From contig JAQYVU010000020.1 of NCBI GenBank assembly GCA_030145385.1, positions 1-54,080 on the forward strand: a stretch of DNA of 54,080 nucleotides. Reading direction: 5' to 3'. This stretch comes from Desulfococcaceae bacterium (GTDB lineage Bacteria > Desulfobacterota > Desulfobacteria > Desulfobacterales > Desulfosalsimonadaceae). Position numbers and translations under genes: made by a program. The notes below the pieces were generated by a model. It was not told the DNA's origin, did no database searches, and saw nothing but the letters and a program-made list of their open reading frames with translations. Below, piece after piece: positions 9,771-19,759 of the stretch (the stretch's first letter is position 1; each line of letters begins with the position of its first letter).

Positions 9771-11896
9771 TATCTGTTTTCCAGCGCATTCAATACCTGG
9801 TTGGCAGATTCCGTTATCACACTCCCCGGCCCGAATACGTTTGAAACCCCGGCATCATGGAGGAATTCATAATCAGCCGGCGGAATAATACCGCCGACCA
9901 CCACCAGAACATCATCTCCGCCTTCTTCCTTCAGTGCTGCAATCAGGTCGGGAACCAGAATTTTATGCCCGGCTGCCAGACTGGATACCCCGACCACATG
10001 AACATCATTTTCAATGGCCATGCGTGCAGCCTCCGCAGGCGTTTGAAACATGGGGCTGATATCCACATCAAAACCAAAATCCGCAAAAGCGGTCGCAACC
10101 ACCTTGCTTCCCCTGTCATGTCCGTCCTGGCCCATTTTTGTGACCAGTATTCTCGGTCTCCGGCCTTCTTTTTGAACAAAATCATCCGTCCGTTTACGAA
10201 GAGAAGCAATAATATCATTATCCTGATATTCTGATGCATAAATTCCGGAAATGCACTGAGTAGTGGCGACATAACGGCCAAAAACTTTTTCCATGGCATC
10301 GGATATTTCGCCCACTGTTGCCCGTTTTCGAACTGCTTCAATACTGACTTCAAGCAAATTCCCTCCGGTTTGTGCACAGTTTGTAATAGCGGCAAGGGCC
10401 TTTTCAACCGCTGCGTTGTCTCTTTTTCCTTTAATTTCATTGAGCCTGGCCACCTGCTGGTCACGGACTTCAGCGGATATTTCACGGACTTCCATTGGTG
10501 CTTCATCTTCTACCTGGTATTTATTGACACCGACAATCACATCTTTTCCCTGATCAATCCTTGCTTGCCGCCGGGCTGAAGATTCCTCGATTCTCATTTT
10601 CGGCATACCGGAAACAATTGCTTTGGCCATCCCCCCCAGTTCATCGACTTCATTAATTATCTTGCGTGCTTCGGTGATAATCGAATTGGTCAGCGACTCA
10701 ACATAATACGAACCGCCAAGCGGATCAACCACGCGGGTGACCTGAGATTCTTCCTGAACAATGATCTGCGTATTTCTGGCCACCCGGGCAGACAGATCGG
10801 TCGGCAAACTAACGGCTTCATCAAAAGAATTGGTATGCAAAGACTGTGTTCCGCCTAAAACAGCTGCAAGACACTCAAGCGTGGTTCGAATGATATTATT
10901 ATAAGGATCCTGCTGAGTCAGACTCCAGCCGGATGTCTGGCAATGGGTTCTCAGCATCAGAGATTTTGGATTCTTGGGATTAAACTGTTTCATCAGGTCT
11001 GCCCACAAAAATCTGGCAGCCCGGAGCATGGCAATTTCCATGAAAAAATTCATGCCGATGCCAAAGAAAAAGGAAAGACGCGGAGCAAACTCATCAATAT
11101 CCAGTCCGGCTTTTATGGCGGCTTTTACATATTCTATGCCATCGGCAATGGTAAATGCAGCCTGGAGAACAGAATCCGCACCGGCCTCCATCATGTGATA
11201 ACCGCTGATACTTACCGTATTGTATTTGGGCATATTTTTTGAGCAATATCCGATAATGTCCGAAACAATCCGCATGGACGGTTCGGGAGGATAAATATAA
11301 GTATTGCGCGTCAGGTATTCTTTTAAAATATCGTTCTGAATCGTTCCCATCAGTTTTTCCTGGGAAACGCCCTGCTCTTCGGCGGCAACGATGTAACCGG
11401 CAAGCACCGGCAGGACCGCACCATTCATTGTCATGGAAACAGACATTTTATCTAAGGGGATACCGTCAAATAATATCTTCATATCCTCAACAGAATCCAC
11501 AGGAACCCCGGCCTTGCCGACATCACCTGTCACTCTGGGATGATCGGAATCATAACCGCGATGGGTGGGTAAATCAAACGCCACAGACAATCCTTTTTGC
11601 CCGGCAGCAAGATTTTTGCGGTAAAACCGGTTGGATTCCTTTGCTGTCGAGAAACCGGCATACTGACGAATGGTCCAGGGCCTGTTCGTATACATGGTCG
11701 CTCGAACACCACGAACAAAGGGATCAACTCCCGGAAGATTATTTACAAAGTCAATTTGTTCGAGATCTTCGGCGGTATATAACGGTTTTATATCGATCCC
11801 TTCAGGAGTCGGTTTCTTCAAAGCATCTACCGTGGTTCCCCGTAATTCTTTTTCCGCCATCTGTTGCCAGTTATGAATATCCGCATGATCAGCCAT
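9770..11896 (-). CDS. mcm: Methylmalonyl-CoA mutase, single-chain
   Basis: Adenosylcobalamin-dependent enzyme interconverting (R)-methylmalonyl-CoA and succinyl-CoA. About 708 residues contain both the substrate-binding barrel ([30 protein letters not shown]) and the C-terminal B12 domain with the base-off motif [10 protein letters not shown] (His about 593) followed by [11 protein letters not shown]. The length is that of the catalytic large chain, with no separate small subunit here. Start: ATG at 11896 is preferred to ATG at 11902 because AGGAG lies 7 nt before it but only 1 nt before the upstream ATG. Succinyl-CoA from this enzyme is the substrate of sucCD in the same cluster. Confidence 0.97.
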   Translation of the reverse strand: MADHADIHNWQQMAEKELRGTTVDALKKPTPEGIDIKPLYTAEDLEQIDFVNNLPGVDPFVRGVRATMYTNRPWTIRQYAGFSTAKESNRFYRKNLAAGQKGLSVAFDLPTHRGYDSDHPRVTGDVGKAGVPVDSVEDMKILFDGIPLDKMSVSMTMNGAVLPVLAGYIVAAEEQGVSQEKLMGTIQNDILKEYLTRNTYIYPPEPSMRIVSDIIGYCSKNMPKYNTVSISGYHMMEAGADSVLQAAFTIADGIEYVKAAIKAGLDIDEFAPRLSFFFGIGMNFFMEIAMLRAARFLWADLMKQFNPKNPKSLMLRTHCQTSGWSLTQQDPYNNIIRTTLECLAAVLGGTQSLHTNSFDEAVSLPTDLSARVARNTQIIVQEESQVTRVVDPLGGSYYVESLTNSIITEARKIINEVDELGGMAKAIVSGMPKMRIEESSARRQARIDQGKDVIVGVNKYQVEDEAPMEVREISAEVRDQQVARLNEIKGKRDNAAVEKALAAITNCAQTGGNLLEVSIEAVRKRATVGEISDAMEKVFGRYVATTQCISGIYASEYQDNDIIASLRKRTDDFVQKEGRRPRILVTKMGQDGHDRGSKVVATAFADFGFDVDISPMFQTPAEAARMAIENDVHVVGVSSLAAGHKILVPDLIAALKEEGGDDVLVVVGGIIPPADYEFLHDAGVSNVFGPGSVITESANQVLNALENR

Positions 11897-11978
11897 ACCC
11901 ATGCTCCTTTTTAATATATATAGCTAAAATATTTTTTGATATAAACAGACTTCATCAAATTTATTCGTTCGAGTATTA

Positions 11979-12380
11979 TTATCGTTCACATAATTCCACA
12001 AGAACCCCGCTGGTTGCTTTGGGGTGCAGAAATGCAATTTTAGCGCCACCTGCACCTTTACGGGGTGTTTCATCAATCAACTGAACTCCTTTTTGTTTCA
12101 GTTCCGCCAGGGCATTTTCAATATTTTCAACGCGAAACGCAATATGCTGGATACCTTCGCCTTTTTTTTCAATAAATTTGGCTATCGGGCCGTCAGGCGC
12201 GGTAGATTCCAATAATTCAACTTCACTCTCACCCACCGGGAAAAAAGCAGTTTTAACTTTTTGTGCTTCAACTGTTTCATCCCCCTCAAAGTTCAGCCCC
12301 AGAACATCCGACCAGAAATTTTTACCATTCTCCATGCTCTTTACGGCAATACCGATATGATCAACCTTAAGAATTTTCAT
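11979..12380 (-). CDS. mce: Methylmalonyl-CoA epimerase
   Basis: A 133-residue vicinal-oxygen-chelate protein that interconverts the (S) and (R) forms of methylmalonyl-CoA. It starts [13 protein letters not shown] with the first metal His, has [17 protein letters not shown] with the second His in the middle, and ends with [15 protein letters not shown] containing the metal Glu. AAGGAG stands 6 nt before the ATG. It is the first enzyme gene of the pathway cluster in transcription order. Confidence 0.96.
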   Translation of the reverse strand: MKILKVDHIGIAVKSMENGKNFWSDVLGLNFEGDETVEAQKVKTAFFPVGESEVELLESTAPDGPIAKFIEKKGEGIQHIAFRVENIENALAELKQKGVQLIDETPRKGAGGAKIAFLHPKATSGVLVELCER

Positions 12381-12476
12381 ACGTTACTCCTTTGCATCAT
12401 CTGTTTCAAAATATGATACATTAAAATTTTGACTATAATCGTTGAAATACAGTTCAAATATCAGTTTTAAAATGTA

Positions 12477-13133
12477 TTATTTTTTCTTTACAATCCCGTC
12501 AAAAAGGATTTCACACAGATTGTCAGCCATAACGTCACCGTCAATTTCATGGTCAAAGATGATTGCCGGCAGACAATAATGCTCTATCGAACCCAGAATA
12601 AATTGCCGGATGGAGGAAGACGCTATATCATCTCGTATGAAACCGGCCTTAACGCCCTCTTCAATGATTTCCATTAAAAGAGCGGCATACTGCTTAACCG
12701 TTTGATAAGTTTCGCTTTCAAAGTATCCCGGAAAATTACGAACCTCAAGAAGTTGAATTTTAGAAAAAACCCGGTCATCATTATAATAATGAATTGAAGC
12801 CCATACGAATTTTCTGATTTTGTTAATTGCTCCCTTGATTCCTTTTAAATCAAATATGAGATTTGAAACAAACTCATTCAAATATTCTGACAAAACCGAA
12901 TGAAGCAAACCTCTTTTGCCATCAAAATGCCTGTAAATTAAAGCTTCGTTAACCCCGGCCACGCGGGATATTTCCGCTGTGGTAATTGAATTAAAATCTT
13001 TGTCTCTAAGAAGTAATTTCAAGGCATTGGTTATCTTGATCCGGCTGGGAGGCGCTGTTGGTTTTGCCGGGTCCTGGCGAATCGTTTTATTTTTTATTGT
13101 ATTATTCATATTTACCATATTATTTTTTTTCAT
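12477..13133 (-). CDS. TetR/AcrR family transcriptional regulator
   Basis: 218 residues. After a polar N-terminal tail, the TetR helix-turn-helix spans about residues 42-85 (TAEISRVAGVNEALIYRHFD), followed by an all-helical ligand domain with no recognised ligand motif. It lies upstream of, and on the same strand as, the methylmalonyl-CoA pathway genes (97 nt to mce). It is a reasonable candidate regulator of the cluster and of itself; the ligand could be an acyl-CoA, as in many TetR proteins (inference). The start is uncertain: no Shine-Dalgarno site precedes the ATGs at 13133, 13118 or 13109. Confidence 0.9.
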   Translation of the reverse strand: MKKNNMVNMNNTIKNKTIRQDPAKPTAPPSRIKITNALKLLLRDKDFNSITTAEISRVAGVNEALIYRHFDGKRGLLHSVLSEYLNEFVSNLIFDLKGIKGAINKIRKFVWASIHYYNDDRVFSKIQLLEVRNFPGYFESETYQTVKQYAALLMEIIEEGVKAGFIRDDIASSSIRQFILGSIEHYCLPAIIFDHEIDGDVMADNLCEILFDGIVKKK

Positions 13134-13134
13134 G

Positions 13135-13151
13135 TAAGTATGTATTACTTA
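13135..13151. promoter_or_regulatory. Candidate TetR operator (TAAGTA-N5-TACTTA)
   Basis: A perfect 6-bp inverted repeat with a 5-bp spacer lies immediately before the tetR start codon. Position and symmetry fit an autoregulatory TetR operator. No footprint-type evidence exists; the arms are short and AT-rich. Confidence 0.4.
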
Positions 13152-13220
13152 TACTGAATGGCATGTCAATATTTTTTTTTGAGATTATTTCAATATATTG
13201 ATATATTGGACTTTATGAAA

Positions 13221-13279
13221 TAATTCCCGATATAGCGACAAAGTAAGCCTTGCTTACTTTGTCGCTATATCGGGAATTA
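13221..13279. repeat. Perfect 28-bp inverted repeat with 3-nt loop
   Basis: Arms 13221-13248 and 13252-13279 are exact reverse complements around the loop CTT (positions 13249-13251). There is no T-run directly after either arm, so it is not a standard intrinsic terminator. It sits in the gap between the pilB-like gene (3' end at 13509) and tetR (5' end at 13133), both on the minus strand. It could be a transcription barrier, a large operator or the footprint of a palindromic mobile element. Confidence 0.85.
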
Positions 13280-13508
13280 ACTGAACCTCGAACAAAAGAT
13301 GGTGAATAAAAATAATCGGCAATATTGATAGGGCACTAAATTTGGATATATATTATTAAAAGAATGGGGATTAAAGTATCATCAGGATGTTTGCAGAAAA
13401 AAAAGAAAGTAGAATTTAAAAATTACACAGATTCACAAACAGAGATATTATGACTGCCAGGCAGACAGGTGCAAAAGCCACGGAACACGGCATGGAGATG
13501 AAACAAAA

Positions 13509-15833
13509 TTATTTAATACAGACTTTCCGAACTTCGATAAGGTCAGCGTGACCTTCAAATATTTTTTCAATGCCGTCTTGTTTTAGCGTGGTCATCCCTT
13601 CGGAAATAGCATGGTCCCGGATTTCAGCCATCGTGGCTCTGGTTTGTATCATCTCTTTGATCCTATCCGTACCCATTAACAGTTCATGGATACCCATTCG
13701 TCCGCGATACCCCGTATTATTGCACACATCACACCCTTCCGGCTTGTACAAGGTCAGATCACTTGTATATGGAATATTTAAATTGGCTTTGAATAATTCC
13801 GGATCATATTCTCTGACCAGTTCATCATATTCGGATTTTGTGGGATTAAAAGGTTTTTTACAGTTTTTGCAAAGTGTCCTCACCAGGCGTTGGGCCATTA
13901 TGGCCAGCAGCGCATCGGCAAAATTAAAAGGATCCATGCCCATATCCAGAAGCCGGGTAATACTTTCCGGGGCGCTGTTGGTATGCAAAGTGGAAAAAAC
14001 AAGGTGACCGGTTAATGAGGCTTCGATACCCATCTGGGTGGTTTCATGATCACGCATTTCACCGACCATAATAACATCGGGGTCAGCGCGCAGAAAAGCG
14101 CGCATGGCGGTTGCAAAGTCAAAACCGATCTTGGGCTTGACCTGAACCTGGCGCAACCCTTTTTGAGTGATTTCAACCGGGTCTTCAGCAGTCCATATTT
14201 TGGTTTCAACTTTATTAATATAGGATAATGCGGAATGCAAAGTTGTTGTTTTACCTGAACCGGTCGGTCCGCAAACAAATATCAACCCGTAAGGCTTGGT
14301 GATTGCAGTGACAAAATTCTCATAATTCCGCTCGGAAAATCCCATTTTGCTTAATGGAATAGGCTCCCCGGCAGCGAGAATTCGCATAACAACGTCCTCA
14401 TTCCCTCCCTGGGTCGGAACGGTTGCCACACGGAGTTCAATATCTTTACCACCGTATTTTTTAAAATTAATTTTACCGTCCTGGGGTTTTCGGCGCTCGG
14501 CAATATCCAGTTCCGACATGATTTTTATTCGGGACACCACGGCATTTTTAAAGCTGTAAGGAATTGTCTGATAAAGGTTGCAGGCACCGTCAACCCTAAT
14601 GCGGACCTGGGTATTCTGCTTGCCCGGATACGGTTCCAGATGAATATCAGAAGCCCCCCGCGCATAGGCATCTAAAATAATTTTATTAACCAGCTGGACC
14701 ACTGCGCTGCTTTCTTCGGATACGCCGGAGGTTTCTTCTTCAATCTCCTCATCTTCACCTTGAAGCTGAGACAGAATGTCGTCAATTGATGACAACTCTT
14801 TTTCATCAGTGGTAAACAGATTGATTATCTTTAGGATATCATCTTTTAAGGCATATGCCAGCTTGATTTTGTGTCCTGAAAAAAGGGCCCTCACTTCATC
14901 CACGCGCTGCATATCTTCCGGATTGTCAATCGCGATAACGATTTCATCTTTTTCAGTTCGAATCGGCACCCACAGATTGTTTTTCATAAATCCGACTTTA
15001 AGACCTCTGAGCAGTTCTCCAGGTATGGGAAGATTTTCATTAAACTGAATTAAAGGCATGTCATAATAACGACTGAGAGCTTCTGCGATATCTTTTTTGG
15101 ATATTTTTAAATCATCAATCAAGACATTGACAATGGGGATTTTCTTTTCACGAGACGTCGCAATGGCTTGATTCAGCTCCTTTTGCGTTAAAATATGATT
15201 TTGAAGAAGATAATCAAATTTACTCTTACGGCTGCTCGCCATTTTTTTTTGTTTATAAAGTGCAATCCCCATAATATTTGACAATTCGGCAACATTTTCT
15301 TCATCGCCCTTAATAAAGGGGCCGCCACCTTTGCGGTTGATCAACTGGATTGCGCCGAGTACAAATGATTTAAAAACGATCGGAACAACAAGGACCTGTT
15401 TTGTATGAAAGCCGGTTTTCTTATCCCATTTTTTGTTAAATTTCAATTCTTCATCAATATTTGCCAGTTCGGATTCATCATAGACATTTTTAACATTAAG
15501 CAGTTTCTGATGAGCGGCCGCATAACCGGCAATACTTGCATTTGATATGGGGACCCTGATTTCCGAGACTTCGTTACCTGATTTAAACCTTGAAACCAGT
15601 TCACGTTTAACGCCATCAACATAGTAAATGGTAATCCGTTCGGCATTGACCAGTTCGATAATTTCATCTTTTAAATCAATCAGGATTTCATCAAGATTTA
15701 ACGCGGCATAAATCGAATTCGATATTTCCTGAAGTTTGGTACGGTATTCGACTTCTGATTTTAAATGCTGAATATCCTGAACACCATTTGCGTTCTTTGA
15801 TTTAGAAGTTTTTAAACTGGTCGTTGAGGGCAT
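13509..15833 (-). CDS. pilB: GspE/PilB-type assembly ATPase with N-terminal GAF domain
   Basis: About 774 residues. A GAF-like domain (roughly 35-190) precedes an MshEN/GspE-N segment (LLQNHILTQKELNQAIATSR onward) and the hexameric secretion ATPase domain. The ATPase has Walker A GPTGSGKTT, an Asp box, RADPDVIMVGEMRDHET as Walker B, and a zinc-type tetracysteine (CKNCKKPFNP, CDVCNNTGYRGRMG). Such ATPases power type IV pilus extension or type II secretion; no pilin, PilC or secretin gene is adjacent, so the system served is unknown. Start: ATG at 15833 has GGAGG 5-6 nt upstream, so the TTG at 15845 overlaps the ribosome site and is rejected. Confidence 0.92.
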   Translation of the reverse strand: MPSTTSLKTSKSKNANGVQDIQHLKSEVEYRTKLQEISNSIYAALNLDEILIDLKDEIIELVNAERITIYYVDGVKRELVSRFKSGNEVSEIRVPISNASIAGYAAAHQKLLNVKNVYDESELANIDEELKFNKKWDKKTGFHTKQVLVVPIVFKSFVLGAIQLINRKGGGPFIKGDEENVAELSNIMGIALYKQKKMASSRKSKFDYLLQNHILTQKELNQAIATSREKKIPIVNVLIDDLKISKKDIAEALSRYYDMPLIQFNENLPIPGELLRGLKVGFMKNNLWVPIRTEKDEIVIAIDNPEDMQRVDEVRALFSGHKIKLAYALKDDILKIINLFTTDEKELSSIDDILSQLQGEDEEIEEETSGVSEESSAVVQLVNKIILDAYARGASDIHLEPYPGKQNTQVRIRVDGACNLYQTIPYSFKNAVVSRIKIMSELDIAERRKPQDGKINFKKYGGKDIELRVATVPTQGGNEDVVMRILAAGEPIPLSKMGFSERNYENFVTAITKPYGLIFVCGPTGSGKTTTLHSALSYINKVETKIWTAEDPVEITQKGLRQVQVKPKIGFDFATAMRAFLRADPDVIMVGEMRDHETTQMGIEASLTGHLVFSTLHTNSAPESITRLLDMGMDPFNFADALLAIMAQRLVRTLCKNCKKPFNPTKSEYDELVREYDPELFKANLNIPYTSDLTLYKPEGCDVCNNTGYRGRMGIHELLMGTDRIKEMIQTRATMAEIRDHAISEGMTTLKQDGIEKIFEGHADLIEVRKVCIK

Positions 15834-15951
15834 ATTTTCCTCCAATAATGCTTTAATTGAATCGCTGAATAGTGCGTATGAAGGTTATCATGTTTTCGGA
15901 TGAATACCTTAGCAGATTGGTATTTACACATGTGAATATGGAATCTTGAGA

Positions 15952-16173
15952 TTATTTTTTAAAGGGCCAGTTATGCTGAATTTTCTTAACCCCGCCGCCA
16001 ATCAAAATAACTGCGATAAGATAAAAGCTAAAACGGAAAAAATATAAACCGGAATTAACCTCAACAGTATCAGACATTTTCTCAATTACTACAGGTACTC
16101 GAAAAAAGATGCCGACTCCCATCAGAATCAGGGCAATTCCCCAGATTAATTGAACCTTATTTTTATTATCCAT
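15952..16173 (-). CDS. Small two-helix membrane protein, unknown function
   Basis: About 73 residues from ATG at 16173 (an ATG at 16221 would give 89; neither has a good Shine-Dalgarno site). Two hydrophobic segments (about 9-28 and 44-64 of the shorter form) flank a short polar stretch, and the ends are basic. I do not recognise a family. It lies alone between the ABC-F gene and the GAF-PilB gene on the same strand. Confidence 0.6.
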   Translation of the reverse strand: MDNKNKVQLIWGIALILMGVGIFFRVPVVIEKMSDTVEVNSGLYFFRFSFYLIAVILIGGGVKKIQHNWPFKK

Positions 16174-16379
16174 TTTTAACTCAGAAAATTTACAAGTGTT
16201 AAAAAAATTAAAAGTCCTCATCCCGCAAACAGCGCAACACGGAAAAAATTTTTAATGATAATTTATAGCCCTAATAGATAAGGGTGTCAACTTGGATTCT
16301 GTCAGGTAAAGGTGAGAATTTTTTTGAATTTAACGTTAAGCCGATTTGTGAAAGAAAATAAAATCAAAAAACCCTGGTA

Positions 16380-18245
16380 TCAGCTATCCATTTCATCGAG
16401 TTCAAGCAGTTTCAGATCAAATGCCGAACGCTTCGTTTCAACAGAAACAGATAACTCTTCAAATTCATCAAAGTCCCGGTCAATCTCAATCTGACATAGA
16501 TGAATCTTTTGGGACAAATCGGTAATTAACTGACCGTCGTTTTTTTCAGTGGCAGATTGCATTTTTTCATGCAGTTGGCGCAAATAATTTTCATTTGCAT
16601 CAATAGTTTTTTCCAGTTCGTCAATTCTTATTTCAAGGTGTTTTAAACCTTTGCCGCGTTCAGCGATAATTGCCGATCGAAGCCGCCGGATTTCTTTTTT
16701 ATTGAGTTTTTCCGGTTTGCTGCAATCTGTATCTTTTTTTACGGATAAATCAGTTTCAACTTCATCGCCCCACCCATCTGCATCAAGAAACTGCTGATAA
16801 TTTCCTTCAAAAATCGAAATACCGTCATTTTTAAAAACAATCAGGCGTTCGGCAATGGCATGAAGAAACATTTCATTATGGGTCACCATAATGACGGCTC
16901 CATCAAACAGATCAATGGCTGAAAGCATCGCATCGCAGGATTCCATGTCAAAATGATTAGACGGTTCATCCAGCAGCATAAGGTTTATAGGCTTGCAAAG
17001 CAATTTACCCAGCATCACACGGCTTTTTTCACCACCGGATAAAACACCGATTTTTTTTAAGGCCGAATCTCCTTCAAACAGCATGGCACCGCAGATATTA
17101 CGGGCGACCTGGCGGTCAATATCCGGGCTTGTATATAAAATTTCTTCTTCAATTGTTTTTTCGTCTTCTAACGTTTTGACATTTGTCTGCTCGAAATATC
17201 CTGATGAAACATCCGGATGATAGTCAATTTGACCGCTATCAGGCGTCAGGACGCCTCCGAGGAGTTTCAAAAAAGTTGTTTTGCCGGCACCGTTTCTACC
17301 GATAACACAGATCCTGTCTTTAGCTCCGATTGTCAGATTAAAATCAGAAAGTAAATAACGGGAAGCATCATATCCAAAACTGAGTCCTTTGATTTGTGAC
17401 AGGATTTTACCGTTAAACGGTTTAGTTCGAAAAGAAAAATCAAGGTTTTTAAATTTTTCCAGTTTCTCCTGGCGTGTTAATTTATTGAGCGTTTTAACCC
17501 GGGATTGAACCATACCGGCCAATCTTGCTTTTGCCCGGAACCGGGTAACGAATACTTCAATTTCTCTGCGGCGTTTATCTTCGTTAATTCTTGTCTTTTC
17601 GTGGATTTCTTCTTCCTGGGCGATTTGCATATAGTATTTTTCGGTGTTTCCGGTAATTTTACGGACTTTTTTCCGGTGAATACCTAAAACATGGGTTACC
17701 AGAGAATCCATGAATCCACGATCATGCGTAATAATAAAAACTTCACGGGGCCATTGTTTTAAAAAACCTTTGATCCAGCGAATTGATGTGATATCAAGAT
17801 AATTCGTCGGTTCATCCAATAACAAAAGATCCGGTTCCGAGAGTAATTCTTTAGTCAGATTCAGACGAACCTGGAAACCTCCGGACATATCGTTGGGGCT
17901 GCGTTTTAAATCTTCTTCAGCAAAACCAAGACCGGCAAGAATTTTTTCAACTTTCCAGTAATGCGATGCCGAATCTTCGGGCAGTCCTAAAATAGCTTCT
18001 TCAAATACTGTCTTTTCCGTAAATTCGATTTCCTGTTTCACATAACCGATACGGTAATTTTTAGGAATGGCTAAATGACCGGAATCCGCTTGTTCCTGGC
18101 CTGAAAGGATCCTGAAAAGTGTCGTTTTCCCATGTCCGTTACGACCGACCAGCCCGACACGTTCCCGACGATTGATTTTAAAACTGGCATTTTGGAATAA
18201 AACGCTGGCACCGAAACTTTTTGAAAGGCTATCAACACTGATCAT
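16380..18245 (-). CDS. ABC-F family ATP-binding protein (Uup/YheS/EttA-like)
   Basis: 621 residues with two ABC cassettes and no membrane helix, the hallmark of ABC-F ribosome-associated ATPases. Cassette 1: Walker A GRNGHGKTT, signature SGGFQVRL, Walker B LLLLDEPTNYLD. A charged inter-domain linker (about 200-300) follows. Cassette 2: GRNGAGKTT, SGGEKSRVML, LMLLDEPSNHFD. A C-terminal coiled coil (about 530-605) is rich in Lys/Glu. Family members act on the ribosomal E site or rescue stalled ribosomes; which subfamily this is cannot be settled by eye. No ribosome binding site is obvious; two copies of a 17-bp direct repeat precede the start. Confidence 0.93.
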   Translation of the reverse strand: MISVDSLSKSFGASVLFQNASFKINRRERVGLVGRNGHGKTTLFRILSGQEQADSGHLAIPKNYRIGYVKQEIEFTEKTVFEEAILGLPEDSASHYWKVEKILAGLGFAEEDLKRSPNDMSGGFQVRLNLTKELLSEPDLLLLDEPTNYLDITSIRWIKGFLKQWPREVFIITHDRGFMDSLVTHVLGIHRKKVRKITGNTEKYYMQIAQEEEIHEKTRINEDKRRREIEVFVTRFRAKARLAGMVQSRVKTLNKLTRQEKLEKFKNLDFSFRTKPFNGKILSQIKGLSFGYDASRYLLSDFNLTIGAKDRICVIGRNGAGKTTFLKLLGGVLTPDSGQIDYHPDVSSGYFEQTNVKTLEDEKTIEEEILYTSPDIDRQVARNICGAMLFEGDSALKKIGVLSGGEKSRVMLGKLLCKPINLMLLDEPSNHFDMESCDAMLSAIDLFDGAVIMVTHNEMFLHAIAERLIVFKNDGISIFEGNYQQFLDADGWGDEVETDLSVKKDTDCSKPEKLNKKEIRRLRSAIIAERGKGLKHLEIRIDELEKTIDANENYLRQLHEKMQSATEKNDGQLITDLSQKIHLCQIEIDRDFDEFEELSVSVETKRSAFDLKLLELDEMDS

Positions 18246-18248
18246 AAT

Positions 18249-18284
18249 TTTGACAATTTAAGAAATTTTTTTGACAATTTAAGA
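18249..18284. repeat. Tandem 17-bp direct repeat upstream of the ABC-F gene
   Basis: The unit TTTGACAATTTAAGAAA occurs twice, about 20 bp apart, directly before the ABC-F start codon and after the stop of the NtrC-type regulator gene. It may be simple duplication or a paired protein/RNA site. It is very AT-rich, so the significance is modest. Confidence 0.6.
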
Positions 18285-18325
18285 AAAATTAAAGAGAAAC
18301 ATAAAGGAATGACAATTATTCAGAT

Positions 18326-19729
18326 TTATTCGGAAGATTTTTCAACCCCCAGCTTGCTGCAGCGATACCGTAACGACCGTAAACTAATACCGAGCAAATC
18401 TGAGGCATTATTTTTATTGCCCCTGGCACATTTCAATGCCTTATTAATATATGCATGTTCAATCTCTTCTAAAATATTATCAAGGGAAACACCATTTTCA
18501 ACATCATCGATATCATAACGTCGGTTTTTAATACCCTCAATCCACCGTCGTTTATGAATTGACAAGGACAGACTGTCCGGAAGAATGATATTTGTAGTAG
18601 ATAATGCCACACTCCGTTCTATTAAATTTTCCAATTCACGGATATTTCCGGGAAAATTATATTTTTGCAGCAAATCAACAGCGTAAGATGAAATTTTGGT
18701 AATTTCCTTGCCGGATTCACGGGAATATTTATCCAGAAAATGTTGAGCCAGTGACCGCAGGTCCCCTTTACGATCACGAAGTGGAGGGACTTTAATTTCA
18801 ACAACATTAATCCTGTAAAACAGGTCTTCCCGAAATGTCCCTGCAATTACTGCTTCTTCAAGTTTTTTATTTGTCGCAGAGATAATGCGGATATCAACAG
18901 CAATATCTGCATTGGTGCCAACCGGCTTGAACACCCTCTCCTGAACAACCCGAAGCAGTTTGACCTGCATTGTCTGGCTCAGTTCTCCGATCTCATCTAA
19001 AAAAACCGTACCGGTGTTGGCAACCTCGAAAAGGCCTTTCTTGTCCTGGGAAGCACCGGTAAATGCCCCTTTTTTGTAACCGAAAATTTCACTTTCAATA
19101 AGGGTTTCGGGAATACTGCTGCAATTTATAACAACAAACGGTTTGTCATGGCGATCACTTTCCAGGTGAAGAGATTTGGCAATCAACTCTTTTCCAGTGC
19201 CGCTTTCACCCGTTACCAAAACATTAGTTTTTGTACGGGCAACCTGTTTTATCACCTCATAAATATGCTGCATCCGGGGACTGTTGCCGACAAGCAAACC
19301 AAAATGCAGGTTCCTTTTAAGCTCAACGTCCAGGCTTTTCTTTTCATCGGACAAAGTACGCAAATCAAGCGCTTTGGAAATGGTCTGCTTGAGCTCTTTA
19401 TTGTCAAACGGCTTGGGCAGATAATCATATGCCCCATCGTTCATTGCCTCCACGGCATTTTCTGCAGTGGCATAAGCGGAAATCATAATAACAATCGTAT
19501 TGGTATTAACGGTTTTCGCCTTTCTCAAAACATCCAGCCCGCTGATATCGCCAAGCCGTATATCGCAAAGAATAAGATCGTAAGAATTTTTTTCAATCTT
19601 TTTATTTGCCATCCGGCCGTTTTCAGCACAAGTGACTTGATAGCCTTCCTTTGATAGCATCAGCTCAAGGAATTCCCTCATACTGAGTTCATCATCTACG
19701 ATAAGTATATGTGGCATTTTTTGATTCAT
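18326..19729 (-). CDS. Sigma-54-dependent response regulator, NtrC family (PilR-like)
   Basis: About 467 residues in three domains. The receiver (about 5-120) has acidic VDDE, phospho-acceptor Asp in CDIRLGD, and Lys in KPFDNKEL. The AAA+ domain has Walker A GESGTGKE, the sigma-54 contact loop GAFTGA and EIGELS. The C-terminal Fis-type helix-turn-helix is NNASDLLGISLRSLRYRC. It activates RpoN-dependent promoters on phosphorylation; rpoN itself lies at 28.8 kb. No histidine kinase is adjacent. Similarity to PilR and nearness to the PilB-like gene are suggestive only. Start is ambiguous between ATG 19729 and TTG 19741; neither has a strong ribosome site. Confidence 0.93.
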   Translation of the reverse strand: MNQKMPHILIVDDELSMREFLELMLSKEGYQVTCAENGRMANKKIEKNSYDLILCDIRLGDISGLDVLRKAKTVNTNTIVIMISAYATAENAVEAMNDGAYDYLPKPFDNKELKQTISKALDLRTLSDEKKSLDVELKRNLHFGLLVGNSPRMQHIYEVIKQVARTKTNVLVTGESGTGKELIAKSLHLESDRHDKPFVVINCSSIPETLIESEIFGYKKGAFTGASQDKKGLFEVANTGTVFLDEIGELSQTMQVKLLRVVQERVFKPVGTNADIAVDIRIISATNKKLEEAVIAGTFREDLFYRINVVEIKVPPLRDRKGDLRSLAQHFLDKYSRESGKEITKISSYAVDLLQKYNFPGNIRELENLIERSVALSTTNIILPDSLSLSIHKRRWIEGIKNRRYDIDDVENGVSLDNILEEIEHAYINKALKCARGNKNNASDLLGISLRSLRYRCSKLGVEKSSE

Positions 19730-19759
19730 TGATCCGTTCAATTAATCAGCTCTATGCAT

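Larger units (their letters stand above)
13134..13508. other. Intergenic region
   Basis: Holds the candidate TetR operator and the 59-bp perfect palindrome described separately. Beyond these I see AT-rich DNA with only very short open frames (about 25 codons) and no convincing RNA gene. Confidence 0.6.

Noticed and set aside
11428-12084. 218-codon plus-strand open frame across mcm and mce
   Set aside because: Antisense to two well-supported enzymes and their short gap; translation has no recognisable motif.
13221-13279. Perfect palindrome as an intrinsic terminator of the PilB-like gene
   Set aside because: No T-run follows the stem on either strand, so it is reported as an inverted repeat of unknown role.
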